DNA from: Olsenella uli
GTDB lineage: Bacteria > Actinomycetota > Coriobacteriia > Coriobacteriales > Atopobiaceae
DNA: 38,527 bases
Direction: 5' to 3'
NCBI RefSeq assembly: GCF_901212655.1
Contig: NZ_CAAKON010000020.1
Coordinates: 1 to 38,527, forward strand
Shown here one piece after another: positions 7,890 through 16,372 of this stretch (position 1 is the stretch's first letter; the number at the start of each line of letters is the position of its first letter). The position numbers and the translations under genes were made by a program. The notes beneath the pieces are model-generated. The model searched no databases, was not told the DNA's origin, and saw only the letters and a program-made list of their open reading frames with translations.

Positions 7890-7966
<77 letters not shown>

Positions 7967-7991
7967 GTGCCGCTCACTCGCGGCGAAAGAG

Positions 7992-8020
7992 ACTATACCA
8001 ACCCCATCCCGGCGGCGCAA
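7992..8020 (-). promoter_or_regulatory. Promoter of tRNA-Pro
   Basis: On the minus strand TTGCGC (8015-8020) and TATAGT (7992-7997) are separated by 17 bp, ending 25 bp before the tRNA 5' end. This is a good sigma-70-type (RpoD/SigA) match. Confidence 0.7.
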
Positions 8021-8044
8021 GGACAAATTTCAAGGAATTTTGTC

Positions 8045-8116
8045 CGCGACTCGTTCGCCTCAGCCGATCCGGGGTCGCGACCCGTTCGCCTCAACCGGTC
8101 CGGGGGGGTTCGCGAC
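8045..8116. repeat. Degenerate tandem repeat, unit about 31-35 bp
   Basis: Units start at 8045 and 8076 with CGCGACYCGTTCGCCTCA followed by RCCGRTCCGGGG; a third begins at 8111 with CGCGACTTG and then diverges. Two units agree at about 28 of 31 positions. It lies in the 280-bp gap between the tRNA-Pro promoter and the ABC exporter genes, where no gene is supported. It may be part of the exporter's regulatory region. Confidence 0.6.
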
Positions 8117-8247
8117 TTGTGGGCGCCCGACACCACGGGAGGCGGTGCTCGTGAATCTACCGGTGGCGTATGATGAAAGCTTGTTCCGCGCTGCGGCAGG
8201 CAACGAGGGCCAGAGGGCAAGCCACATGACCAGGAGGTTAGGCAAGC

Positions 8248-9969
8248 GTGCTCAAGCTCACGAGGTACTTGGCGGGATTTGGAAGGGAATGCGCCCTCGC
8301 CCCGCTCTTCAAGCTTCTGGAGGCTGCGTTTCAGCTCTTCGTGCCGCTCGTTATGGCGAGCATCGTGGACCAGGGCATCTCCACGGCAAACAGGGGGCAC
8401 GTCATGCTCAGCGCCGCCGCCCTCGTCATCATGGGGATCGTCGGCTGGGCCTGTGCCGCCTCGGCCCAGTACTTCAGCGCAAAGCTCGGCGCGGGCTTTG
8501 GCACGGCCCTTCGAGACGACCTGTTCCGCCACGCCCTCGGTCTTTCGCGCGCAGACATCGACGGGCTCGGCGCCTCGACGCTCGTCACGAGGCTCACAAA
8601 CGATACGAACCAGATTCAGGATGGGGTCAACCTCTTCTTCCGCCTCGTGCTCAGATGCCCCATTGCGATCTTTGGCGCCATCATCGCCGCATGCCTCGTA
8701 AGTGGACTCGAAGGTGGGCTCTTCTGCCTCATCTCGGCGCTTGTCTTCCTCTTCGTCTGGCTCGTCATGCGCGTGACCATACGCCGGTACCGGAGCGTCC
8801 AGCGGTGCCTCGACGGTGTGCTCCTCGCCACGAGCGAGCAGCTCGAGGGCATCCGCGTGCTCCGCGCCTTCGGCCGCGAGCGCAAGGAGTGCGAGGCGTT
8901 CGACGAGGCCATCGGCGCCCTCAGGCACGAGCAGGTCTCCGTAGGCGACGTCGCCGCCTTCATGAATCCGCTCACGAACGCCGCCGTGAACCTGGGCCTC
9001 CTGGCGGTGCTGTCCGTGGGCGGCGCCCAGGTGGACGTGGGAGGCCTCACGCAGGGCGAGCTCGTGGCCCTCGTCAACTACATGTCGCAGATGCTCGTCG
9101 AGCTGCTCAAGCTCACGAACCTCGTGAACACGCTTTCCAAGGCAGAGGCCTGCGCGCACCGCGTCAACGAGATTTTCGCCCTGAGCCCGAGCATGGCAGA
9201 TGGCAAGCGAGACGTGCCGGAGGGTCCCCTCGGCATCGAGTTCTCAGACGTCTCCTTCACCTACCCGGGCGCCGGCGCACCCTCGCTCGAGCACGTGAGC
9301 TTCAAGGCCGCCGCAGGCCAGACCGTGGGCGTCATCGGCGGAACCGGCTCCGGAAAGTCGACGCTCGCAAGCCTGCTCATGCGCTTCTATGACGCCTGCG
9401 CCGGCACGGTCTCCATTGGCGGCGAGGACGTGCGAGGCCTCAAGGTCGAGCGCCTTCACGAAGCGGTGTCCCTCGTTGACCAGCGGCCGAGGCTCTTCGC
9501 CGGCAGCATCGCCTACAACCTGAGCTGGGGGGCCCGGGAGGCTACGCGAGGAGAGCTCGAGGCCTGCGTCGAGACCGCGCAGGCGTCCGACGTGGTGAGG
9601 TCTAAGGGTGGGCTCGACGGCCAGATAGAGCAGCTCGGCCGCAACCTGTCGGGAGGCCAACGCCAGCGCCTCTCCATCGCCCGAACCCTTGCCAGGCGCC
9701 CCCGCGTGCTCATCCTGGACGACGCGTCGTCCGCGCTCGACCTTGCAACCGACGCGGCGCTCCGCAAGGCGCTCAAGAGGGACTGCGCTGGCACGACCCA
9801 GGTCGTCATCTCGCAGCGCGTGTCCGCCATCCGCCACGCGGACCTCATCCTCGTGCTCGACGAGGGCCGTCTCGTTGGCTCGGGAACGCACGAAGACCTC
9901 GTCGCAGGTTGCGACGTCTACCGAGAGATCTGCGAATCCCAGCTTGAGCGCGAAGAGGTGTCCTCATGA
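8248..9969 (+). CDS. ABC exporter half-transporter, degenerate-site subunit
   Basis: A 573-aa half-transporter: an N-terminal six-helix exporter domain (about 1-310) and a C-terminal ATPase domain. Walker A is GGTGSGKST near 364 and the signature is canonical LSGGQ. Walker B ends LILDD with Asp where the catalytic Glu is expected, and the switch His is replaced by Gln (VISQRVS). These are the marks of the non-hydrolysing half of heterodimeric exporters (LmrCD, BmrCD, TM287/288). The GTG start has AGGAGG at 8232-8237. The stop overlaps the next gene's start (ATGA), consistent with a 1:1 complex. The substrate (drug, lipid or peptide) cannot be told from sequence. Confidence 0.93.
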   Translation: MLKLTRYLAGFGRECALAPLFKLLEAAFQLFVPLVMASIVDQGISTANRGHVMLSAAALVIMGIVGWACAASAQYFSAKLGAGFGTALRDDLFRHALGLSRADIDGLGASTLVTRLTNDTNQIQDGVNLFFRLVLRCPIAIFGAIIAACLVSGLEGGLFCLISALVFLFVWLVMRVTIRRYRSVQRCLDGVLLATSEQLEGIRVLRAFGRERKECEAFDEAIGALRHEQVSVGDVAAFMNPLTNAAVNLGLLAVLSVGGAQVDVGGLTQGELVALVNYMSQMLVELLKLTNLVNTLSKAEACAHRVNEIFALSPSMADGKRDVPEGPLGIEFSDVSFTYPGAGAPSLEHVSFKAAAGQTVGVIGGTGSGKSTLASLLMRFYDACAGTVSIGGEDVRGLKVERLHEAVSLVDQRPRLFAGSIAYNLSWGAREATRGELEACVETAQASDVVRSKGGLDGQIEQLGRNLSGGQRQRLSIARTLARRPRVLILDDASSALDLATDAALRKALKRDCAGTTQVVISQRVSAIRHADLILVLDEGRLVGSGTHEDLVAGCDVYREICESQLEREEVSS

Positions 9970-11732
9970 GCAGCAGCGACAAGTCACAAGGGAAGCCGTC
10001 CCGCACAGCCACGCTGCGCCGCGTGCTCTCCTTCCTCGCCCCACACGGGCTCGCCCTCGTGGCATCCCTGCTCCTGGCGGCAGCCGTCGTGGTGTCCACC
10101 CTGCTGGTACCGGTGCTCTCCGGCCAGGCCATCGACCGAGTTGTGGGGCCAGGGGAGGTCGACTTCCCCGGCCTGGCAGGTGTCCTGCGCAAGCTCGCGG
10201 CGTCCGTCTTGGCCACCTGCATGAGCCAATGGCTCCTCACGGCCGTCACCAACCGCGTTGCCTACGACGTCGTGTTCGACATGAGGGAGCGGGCCTTCTC
10301 GAAGCTCCAGCGCCTGCCGCTCTCATACATCGACTCGCACAGGCACGGAGACGTCGTGAATCGCATCGTCACGGACGTCGACCAGTTCTCCTGCGGCCTC
10401 GTGATGACCTTCCAGCAGTTCTTCACGGGAGCGCTCACCATCGCGCTCACGCTGTGGTTCATGTTCAGGCTGAACGCCATCGTGACGGTGGTCGTCGTCT
10501 GCGTGACACCGCTCTCGATACTCGCGGCAAAGCTCATAGCGGGACGCGGCTACGCCTACTTCCACGACCAGAGCACGCAGCGCGGTGAGCTCACGTCCAT
10601 CGCCGAGGAGTACGTGGGCGGCATGCCGGTTGTGGAGACGTTCGATGCGCAGCAGATTGCCCTCGGGCGCTTCACGGACGCCGACGCACGCCTTGCCCAG
10701 GCAAGCTTCCGTGCCGTCTTCTACTCCTCGCTCATCAACCCGACGACGCGCTTCGTCAACTCGCTCGTCTATGCCGGCGTGGGCATCTTTGGCGCCCTCG
10801 CCGCCATTGACGGCACGCTCACGGTGGGCGGCCTTACGGCGTTTCTCAACTACGCAAACCAGTACACGAAGCCCTTCAATGACATCTCCGAGGTGGTCAC
10901 CGAGCTCCAGAACTCCCTGGCGTGCGCCGCCCGCCTCTTTGACCTTCTTGACGAGGAAGAGGAGGTGCCCGACGCCGCCGATGCCATCGAGCTCAGGGAC
11001 GTTCGGGGCGAGGTGCGGCTCGAGGACGTCTGCTTCTCCTATGTCCCGGACAGGCCCCTCATCCAGCATTTCAGCCTGGAGGCGCGCCCGGGCATGCGCG
11101 TGGCCATCGTGGGACCGACGGGTTGTGGCAAGACGACCCTCATCAACCTGCTTATGCGCTTCTACGACGTCGACTCGGGACAGATTCTCGTGGACGGGCA
11201 TGACGTGCGCGACGTCACGAGGGCAAGCCTCAGGGCCTCCTATGGCATGGTCTTGCAGGAAACCTGGGTGAAGTGCGCATCCGTACGCGACAACATCGCG
11301 CTCGGCAAGCCTGACGCAACCGACGAGGACGTGAGGAGGGCCGCTGAGGACGCCTTCGCCGACGACTTCATCGCGCGCCTTCCCAACGGCTACGACACCG
11401 TACTCGACGGCGAGGAGGCCTCGATATCTGCCGGGCAACGTCAGCTCCTCTGCATCGCGCGCGCGATGCTCGCCTGCGCCCCGATGCTTATCCTTGACGA
11501 GGCAACGAGCAACATCGACACCCGCACCGAGGTGAAGGTGCAGGAGGCGTTCGAGCGCCTCATGAAGGGGCGCACGAGCTTCGTGGTGGCGCATCGCCTC
11601 TCCACGATTCGCAACGCGGACGCCATCGTGGCGATGAGGGACGGGCACGTCGTCGAGCTTGGCACGCATGACGAGCTGCTTGCAAAGGGCGGGTTCTATG
11701 CGAGCCTCTACCGAAGCCAGTTCGAGTCATAG
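9966..11732 (+). CDS. ABC exporter half-transporter, catalytic subunit
   Basis: A 588-aa partner of the preceding subunit, with the same exporter fold. Its ATPase domain keeps the catalytic Glu (LILDEATSNID near 508) and the switch His (VAHRLST near 540), with Walker A GPTGCGKTT near 383. Its own signature is altered to ISAGQ. ISAGQ pairs with the degenerate Walker motifs of subunit 1, while subunit 1's LSGGQ pairs with the intact motifs here. That gives one working and one degenerate ATP site, as in known heterodimers. The ATG overlaps the upstream stop by 4 nt. Confidence 0.94.
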   Translation: MSSSDKSQGKPSRTATLRRVLSFLAPHGLALVASLLLAAAVVVSTLLVPVLSGQAIDRVVGPGEVDFPGLAGVLRKLAASVLATCMSQWLLTAVTNRVAYDVVFDMRERAFSKLQRLPLSYIDSHRHGDVVNRIVTDVDQFSCGLVMTFQQFFTGALTIALTLWFMFRLNAIVTVVVVCVTPLSILAAKLIAGRGYAYFHDQSTQRGELTSIAEEYVGGMPVVETFDAQQIALGRFTDADARLAQASFRAVFYSSLINPTTRFVNSLVYAGVGIFGALAAIDGTLTVGGLTAFLNYANQYTKPFNDISEVVTELQNSLACAARLFDLLDEEEEVPDAADAIELRDVRGEVRLEDVCFSYVPDRPLIQHFSLEARPGMRVAIVGPTGCGKTTLINLLMRFYDVDSGQILVDGHDVRDVTRASLRASYGMVLQETWVKCASVRDNIALGKPDATDEDVRRAAEDAFADDFIARLPNGYDTVLDGEEASISAGQRQLLCIARAMLACAPMLILDEATSNIDTRTEVKVQEAFERLMKGRTSFVVAHRLSTIRNADAIVAMRDGHVVELGTHDELLAKGGFYASLYRSQFES

Positions 11733-11854
11733 CGGACGACGCGACGGCTCGATTGGCGCGGCATACTCGGCCCCGGAATGTCTGAGCCTGAAGGCAATCA
11801 GCGAAAGGCCAAGGCGCACTCGAGCGAAAAGGCGCCAAAGGCTCGGCGCAGAAA

Positions 11855-11889
11855 GGGCGCCCGGGAGGTAGGATTCCTCCCGGACGCCC
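11855..11889. terminator. Shared terminator hairpin between convergent operons
   Basis: GGGCG-c-CCGGGAGG (11855-11868) pairs with CCTCCCGG-a-CGCCC (11876-11889), leaving one mismatch and a 7-nt loop. It lies about 120 bp past the ABC exporter and about 110 bp past pcp. The T tracts are short (TTTC on the minus strand, TGTTCGTT on the plus strand). The rest of 11733-12000 holds no supported gene. Confidence 0.65.
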
Positions 11890-12000
11890 TGTTCGTTAGC
11901 GCAAAGAGAGCTCACGAAACCACAGACCCATCATGAAGCCCCTCGGACACCGCACCCGGAGGCCTCGGCCCACCACAAGGGCCAGATTGGCCTCGACAGG

Positions 12001-12648
12001 CTAGTGGGTCTCACCGCTGACGACCTTGATGTCCTCGTCATTTGCGACGCACGCCTCCAGTGCGGCGCGAAGCGCGTCGGCCATGACGGAAACGGACATC
12101 GACGGCATGCCGTTGGCCTTGCCCACGACTTGCTCGGTGGCAAACGGAACATGCACGAAGCCGCCACGGGCCTCGGGGCGCTTGCGAGCCAGGAGGTAAA
12201 GCGCGTTGTACATGAGCCAGTTGCAGACATACGTGCCGGCCGTATAGGAGACGAAGGCCGGGACACCGGCGTCATTCATGGCCTTGGCCATGGCCTTTAC
12301 GGGCAGCGTGGCAAAGTAGGCGGTCTCGCCGTCGGCGCGAACCGGCTCGTCCATGGGCTGCTCGCCGTCGTTGTCGGGAATGCGGGCCTCGACAAGGTTG
12401 ATGGCGACGCGCTCGACGGTCATCGCCGAGCGGCCACCGGCCTGTCCCACGCAGAGCACCACGTCGGGCTCCTCGCGGTCAATGGCATCCTCAAGCACCA
12501 GGGCGCTCTTTGTGAACACCGTGGGCACCTCGAGCTTGACGACCTCGTAGCCGGCAATCTCGTCCGGCAGCAGCTTCACGGCCTCGAACGCCGGGTTGAC
12601 GGACTCTCCGCCAAACGGGTCAAAGCCGGTGACGAGCATTTTGGGCAT
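12001..12648 (-). CDS. pcp: Pyroglutamyl-peptidase I (pyrrolidone-carboxylate peptidase)
   Basis: A 215-aa cytoplasmic cysteine peptidase of family C15 that removes N-terminal pyroglutamate (5-oxoproline) from peptides. The N-terminus MLVTGFDPFGGESVNP is diagnostic. The catalytic triad is present: Glu79 (VERVAIN), Cys142 (TAGTYVCN) and His166 (GFVHVP). It is the last gene of an operon with the DUF969 and DUF979 membrane proteins, which suggests that they import the substrate or move the product 5-oxoproline. Confidence 0.96.
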   Translation of the reverse strand: MPKMLVTGFDPFGGESVNPAFEAVKLLPDEIAGYEVVKLEVPTVFTKSALVLEDAIDREEPDVVLCVGQAGGRSAMTVERVAINLVEARIPDNDGEQPMDEPVRADGETAYFATLPVKAMAKAMNDAGVPAFVSYTAGTYVCNWLMYNALYLLARKRPEARGGFVHVPFATEQVVGKANGMPSMSVSVMADALRAALEACVANDEDIKVVSGETH

Positions 12649-12694
12649 AGCTTCTCCTCAGACTTGTAGGGCCACATGGCCCAACTTCACGCGC

Positions 12695-13648
12695 CTAGGC
12701 AAATGCGAGCATGTAGACGATCTGGACCACGATCATGACGAGGGCGGGCACGACCTGCTTCTTGATGACACCCATGCGGTCCTCCATCTCCAGGATGGCG
12801 ACCGGCACGATGTTGAAGTTGGCGGCCATGGGCGTGAGCAGCGTGCCGCAGTAGCCGCAGGTGAGCCCCACCACGCCGACAAGCGCCGGGTCGGCGCCGA
12901 GCTGCAGCACGAAAGGCGCTGCAACGCCGACGGTGAGCACGGTGATGGCGGCAAACGCGTTGCCCATGATCATCGTGAAGAGCATCATGCCGATGCCGTA
13001 GGCGATGATTCCAGCCGTCATGTTGCCGGAAGGAATGACGACGCCCATGATCTCGGAGATCACGTCACCGACGCCCGTGGCCGTGAAGATGGCGCCCAGG
13101 CTCGCGAGGAGCATGGGAAGCATGCAGAGTGCGCCCATGGCCGAGAGCAGGCGCTCGGAGTCGCTGAAGAAGACGCCGACGGTGTTCTTGCGGGAATACA
13201 CGTGGAGAATGACGGCAGAGAGGACCACGCCGATGCTGCAGCCCGTCAGGGCGCCGATGAAGGGGATGAAGGCGCCGATGAGGGCGCAGACACCGAGGCA
13301 AAGCGACGGGATGAAGATCTTCATGCCGATGCTCTCGTAGTTTGCCTCGACCTCGTCGGGCTTGGGTGCGCCCTCATCGGAGGCCTTGCCCTTCTGAACC
13401 TGCTTGAAGATGGCGGGCAGCACCATGATCACGATGACGACGCCGTTCACGAAGTCGCCGAGCCAGCGGCCAAAGGCCATCACGATGCCGAGCGCCACCC
13501 AGAAGACGAAGGTGCCGTAGCGGCCGGCGTTGGTCTTGTCCTTGAGGTTGCGAACGCCGGCATACACCGAGATGATGCCCATGAAGATGTAGAAGACCTC
13601 GAGCATCTTGTTTCCGATGGTGACGGAAGGATCCATGAAGAAGCTCAT
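12695..13648 (-). CDS. DUF979 family membrane protein
   Basis: A 317-aa polytopic membrane protein of the DUF979 family, which is nearly always paired with DUF969. Around nine hydrophobic segments are visible, including the conserved-looking GNAFAAITVLTVG and CGYCGTLLTPMAANFN. The start is the ATG at 13646-13648, 7 nt after AGGAGG; six codons upstream are excluded. It begins 1 nt after the DUF969 stop. The two proteins resemble the two halves of a carboxylate-type permease. A role in transporting pyroglutamyl peptides or 5-oxoproline is inferred from linkage to pcp. Confidence 0.88.
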   Translation of the reverse strand: MSFFMDPSVTIGNKMLEVFYIFMGIISVYAGVRNLKDKTNAGRYGTFVFWVALGIVMAFGRWLGDFVNGVVIVIMVLPAIFKQVQKGKASDEGAPKPDEVEANYESIGMKIFIPSLCLGVCALIGAFIPFIGALTGCSIGVVLSAVILHVYSRKNTVGVFFSDSERLLSAMGALCMLPMLLASLGAIFTATGVGDVISEIMGVVIPSGNMTAGIIAYGIGMMLFTMIMGNAFAAITVLTVGVAAPFVLQLGADPALVGVVGLTCGYCGTLLTPMAANFNIVPVAILEMEDRMGVIKKQVVPALVMIVVQIVYMLAFA

Positions 13649-13649
13649 G

Positions 13650-14348
13650 CTAGGCCTCCTTGGCACTCGTGGCGGCCTCGCCGTAGTACTTGCGGCGGAG
13701 CTTGGCGTCCTTGACGATGTAGTAGATGGCCGTCACGACCACGGCGATGATGCAGACCGGCACCTCGACGAGGGCAAGGCGCAGCAGGTCCACATCGTAG
13801 CCGAGCGTGGCCAGGGTCGACTGAACCAGCAGGGCGCCGCCGCCGCCCACGAAGAGCATCTGGCCAAAGAACCAGGCCACGTTCTCCATGCCGGAGGCCA
13901 TGCCCTTGATCTGGTCCACGTGCTCGGGGTTAGGCTTGTGGCCAGCGGCCGTAATCGCACCCACGGCCATGGGGATGACGACCGGGCGCACGAAGCCGGC
14001 GACGCCGCCGAAGCCCACGTTGAAGGCCGCAAACACGACGCGCATGACGCCATAGAGGGCAATCACGATGCCGGGCGTAGCGTTCTTGAACTTGCCGATG
14101 AGCGCCGTCGCCGCCTTCTTGAGGCCGTTTCGCTCGAGCGTGCCAGCAACAAACATGACGATGATGAAGATGGCCATGCTGCGGTTGGACACAAACGACT
14201 TGCCAAGCGTGATGAGGAAGCCGTCGATGCCGAGCCCGCCGATGAGAGCCGTGGCGAGCCCCGCCGCCATGACGATGAGGATCGCGTCGAGCTTGAGGGC
14301 AAAGCCCACAATCACAATCGCGATGCCAATAAGGACGAGATAGTTCAT
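13650..14348 (-). CDS. DUF969 family membrane protein
   Basis: A 232-aa membrane protein of the DUF969 family, with about six hydrophobic segments and a basic C-terminus (AKLRRKYYGE). The segment VRPVVIPMAVGA and the glycine-rich LFVGGGGALLVQ are the most distinctive parts. ATG is preceded by AGGAGAGG. It is the first gene of the DUF969-DUF979-pcp operon. No function is established from the sequence; a shared transporter role with DUF979 is inferred. Confidence 0.87.
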   Translation of the reverse strand: MNYLVLIGIAIVIVGFALKLDAILIVMAAGLATALIGGLGIDGFLITLGKSFVSNRSMAIFIIVMFVAGTLERNGLKKAATALIGKFKNATPGIVIALYGVMRVVFAAFNVGFGGVAGFVRPVVIPMAVGAITAAGHKPNPEHVDQIKGMASGMENVAWFFGQMLFVGGGGALLVQSTLATLGYDVDLLRLALVEVPVCIIAVVVTAIYYIVKDAKLRRKYYGEAATSAKEA

Positions 14349-14412
14349 ATGCCTCTCCTACGTTGGGAATGGGACCGGGATAGGGTAGCCCACTTTGCCA
14401 CGCTAAAGTAAC

Positions 14413-14433
14413 CGGGATTTAAAATAATTCCCC
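14413..14433. promoter_or_regulatory. AT-rich near-palindrome upstream of the DUF969 operon
   Basis: GGGATT (14414-14419) and AATTCCCC (14426-14433) flank TAAAATA in an otherwise GC-rich region, 65-85 bp before the DUF969 start. It is a plausible operator or promoter region. I could not place a convincing -35/-10 pair. Confidence 0.35.
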
Positions 14434-14497
14434 ACAGGTTAACGGAGGATCGGGGACGCACGGACGTGCGAGCAGATGGCCGCCCGGCGCCCTCGAG

Positions 14498-14529
14498 CCA
14501 AGAACAAGCCCGCCGCGCATGCGGCGGGC
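14498..14529 (-). terminator. Terminator of the ABC-F / housekeeping run
   Basis: GCCCGCCGC (14508-14516) and GCGGCGGGC (14521-14529) form a perfect 9-bp stem with a GCAT loop, 13 bp past the ABC-F stop. The minus-strand tail is TTGTTCTTGG. Confidence 0.85.
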
Positions 14530-14541
14530 AGCCAAGTCCCG

Positions 14542-16371
14542 TTACCCCTCGAGCCTCTCGGAGAGCTCGAGCCACTCGCCCTCGAGCTCATCGAGGCGCG
14601 CCCTGGCATCGTCGACCTTGGTCTGGGCCTCCTCGAGGGCAACATAGTCCGTGGGGTCAACCTCGCCCATCGCACGCTCGAGCTCCTCGATGCGCCCGCG
14701 CTGCGTGTCCATCTTGCCCTCGAGGCTCGTGATCTGCTTTTTGAGCCTCCACTCCTCGGAGCTCGACAGACCGGCGGAGCGCCTGGGCCCAGAGGGCGCG
14801 CCGGCATCCTGCGCCGCCTTTGGGACCTTCGGGGCGGGCCCATGGCCGGAGACGGAGCCCGAGCCGTGACGGTTGCCAATGAGCCCCAGGTACTCGTCAA
14901 CGCCGCCGGGAACGTGCGTGATATGCCCGTCAATGAGGGCAAACTGGTCGTCGGTCACGCGTTCCATGAGGTAGCGGTCGTGGCTCACGAGCAGAAGCGT
15001 GCCGGGCCAGGTATCGAGCAGGTCCTCCATCACGGCGAGCATGTCGGTGTCGAGGTCGTTGCCCGGCTCGTCGAGGATGAGGACGTTGGGCTCGTCGAGC
15101 AGGACGCACATGAGGGCCAGGCGCCTCGCCTGGCCGCCGGAGAGATCCTTGATGGGCGTGTCGAGCTCGCTCGTCTCGAAGCCGAGGCTCTCGAGCAGCT
15201 TGGTGGGCGTGTACTCCTTGCCACCGATGACATAGCTGCGCTTATAGGTGCCCAGAAGCTCGCGCACGCGCCAGTCGAGCTTGTCCGCCAGAAGGTCGAT
15301 GTGCTGCGAGAGAATGCCAAGCTTGACGGACTTGCCGATCTTCACGTGGCCGCTCGTGGGCGCCAGCTTGCCGTCGAGGAGGCGGAGCAGGGTCGTCTTG
15401 CCGGCGCCGTTCTCGCCAAGGATGCCGTAGCGGTCACCGGGGCCGATGAGCCAGTCCACGTGATCGACGACCGCCTTGGGGCCATAGCGCACGCAGGCCT
15501 GCTTGAGCTCGAACACCTGCTTGCCCAGGCGACTCACCGCAAGGCGCTTGAGCTCGAGCGGATTGCGCATGGGCGGCACGTCGGCAATCATGGCGCGGGC
15601 GGCCTCGATTCGAAACTTTGGCTTGCTGGAGCGTGCCTGGGCGCCGCGCGAGAGCCAGGCGAGCTCCTTTCTCAGCATGTTCTGCCTGCGGTCCTCCATG
15701 ACGGCGGCCTGGCGGTCGCGCTCGACGCGCTGCTGGATGTAGGCGGAGTAGCCGCCCTCGAAGGGCTCGACGACGCGGTCGTGCACCTCCCACATGCTCT
15801 CGCACACCTCGTCGAGGAACCAGCGATCGTGCGTGATGACAAGCAGGGCGCCCGAGCCCTGCTGCCACCTGTGCCTCAGGTGAGACGCCAGCCACGTGAT
15901 GGCGCCCATGTCAAGATGGTTGCTGGGCTCGTCGAGCAGAAGGACGTCCCATGTGCCGATGAGCAGCCTCGTGAGGTCAACACGCCTGCGCTGGCCACCG
16001 GAGAGCGTCCCCACCTTTGCGTTCCAGTCAACGTCGCCGATGAGCTCGGCGATGATGCGGCGCGTCTCGGGGTTGGAGGCCCACTCGTACTCGGGGACGT
16101 CTCCCACGACCTCGTGGGAGACCGGCTGGTCGTCGTCGAGGTCGTCGGACTGGCCAAGCATGCCTACCGAAATGCCGCCGCGCCAGGTGACCTTGCCGCT
16201 CTCTGGCTCGATCTTGTGGCCAATGAGTTGTAGGAGCGTAGACTTGCCGTCTCCATTCTTGCCGACGATGCCGATGCGGTCGCCCTCGTTGACGCCGATC
16301 GTCACGTCATCGAGCACACGCTTGCCCGGCCACTCCTGGCCAAGGTGCTCGCATCCGATGAGAATACCCAT
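14542..16371 (-). CDS. ABC-F family ATPase (Uup-like)
   Basis: A 609-aa soluble protein with two ABC ATPase domains and no membrane segment, so it is not a transporter. Such proteins act on ribosomes. The Walker A motifs are GKNGDGKST and GENGAGKTT, the signatures both LSGGQ, and the Walker B segments LLLDEPSNHLD and LILDEPGNDLD. An inter-domain linker of charged helices lies near residues 235-290. The C-terminal about 70 aa are a coiled coil (MDTQRGRIEELERAMG), the Uup-type extension. The ATG at 16369-16371 follows GGGGGAG and lies 1 nt after the nfo stop. Two domains of this kind also occur in the gene at 31518. Confidence 0.93.
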   Translation of the reverse strand: MGILIGCEHLGQEWPGKRVLDDVTIGVNEGDRIGIVGKNGDGKSTLLQLIGHKIEPESGKVTWRGGISVGMLGQSDDLDDDQPVSHEVVGDVPEYEWASNPETRRIIAELIGDVDWNAKVGTLSGGQRRRVDLTRLLIGTWDVLLLDEPSNHLDMGAITWLASHLRHRWQQGSGALLVITHDRWFLDEVCESMWEVHDRVVEPFEGGYSAYIQQRVERDRQAAVMEDRRQNMLRKELAWLSRGAQARSSKPKFRIEAARAMIADVPPMRNPLELKRLAVSRLGKQVFELKQACVRYGPKAVVDHVDWLIGPGDRYGILGENGAGKTTLLRLLDGKLAPTSGHVKIGKSVKLGILSQHIDLLADKLDWRVRELLGTYKRSYVIGGKEYTPTKLLESLGFETSELDTPIKDLSGGQARRLALMCVLLDEPNVLILDEPGNDLDTDMLAVMEDLLDTWPGTLLLVSHDRYLMERVTDDQFALIDGHITHVPGGVDEYLGLIGNRHGSGSVSGHGPAPKVPKAAQDAGAPSGPRRSAGLSSSEEWRLKKQITSLEGKMDTQRGRIEELERAMGEVDPTDYVALEEAQTKVDDARARLDELEGEWLELSERLEG

Positions 16372-16372
16372 G

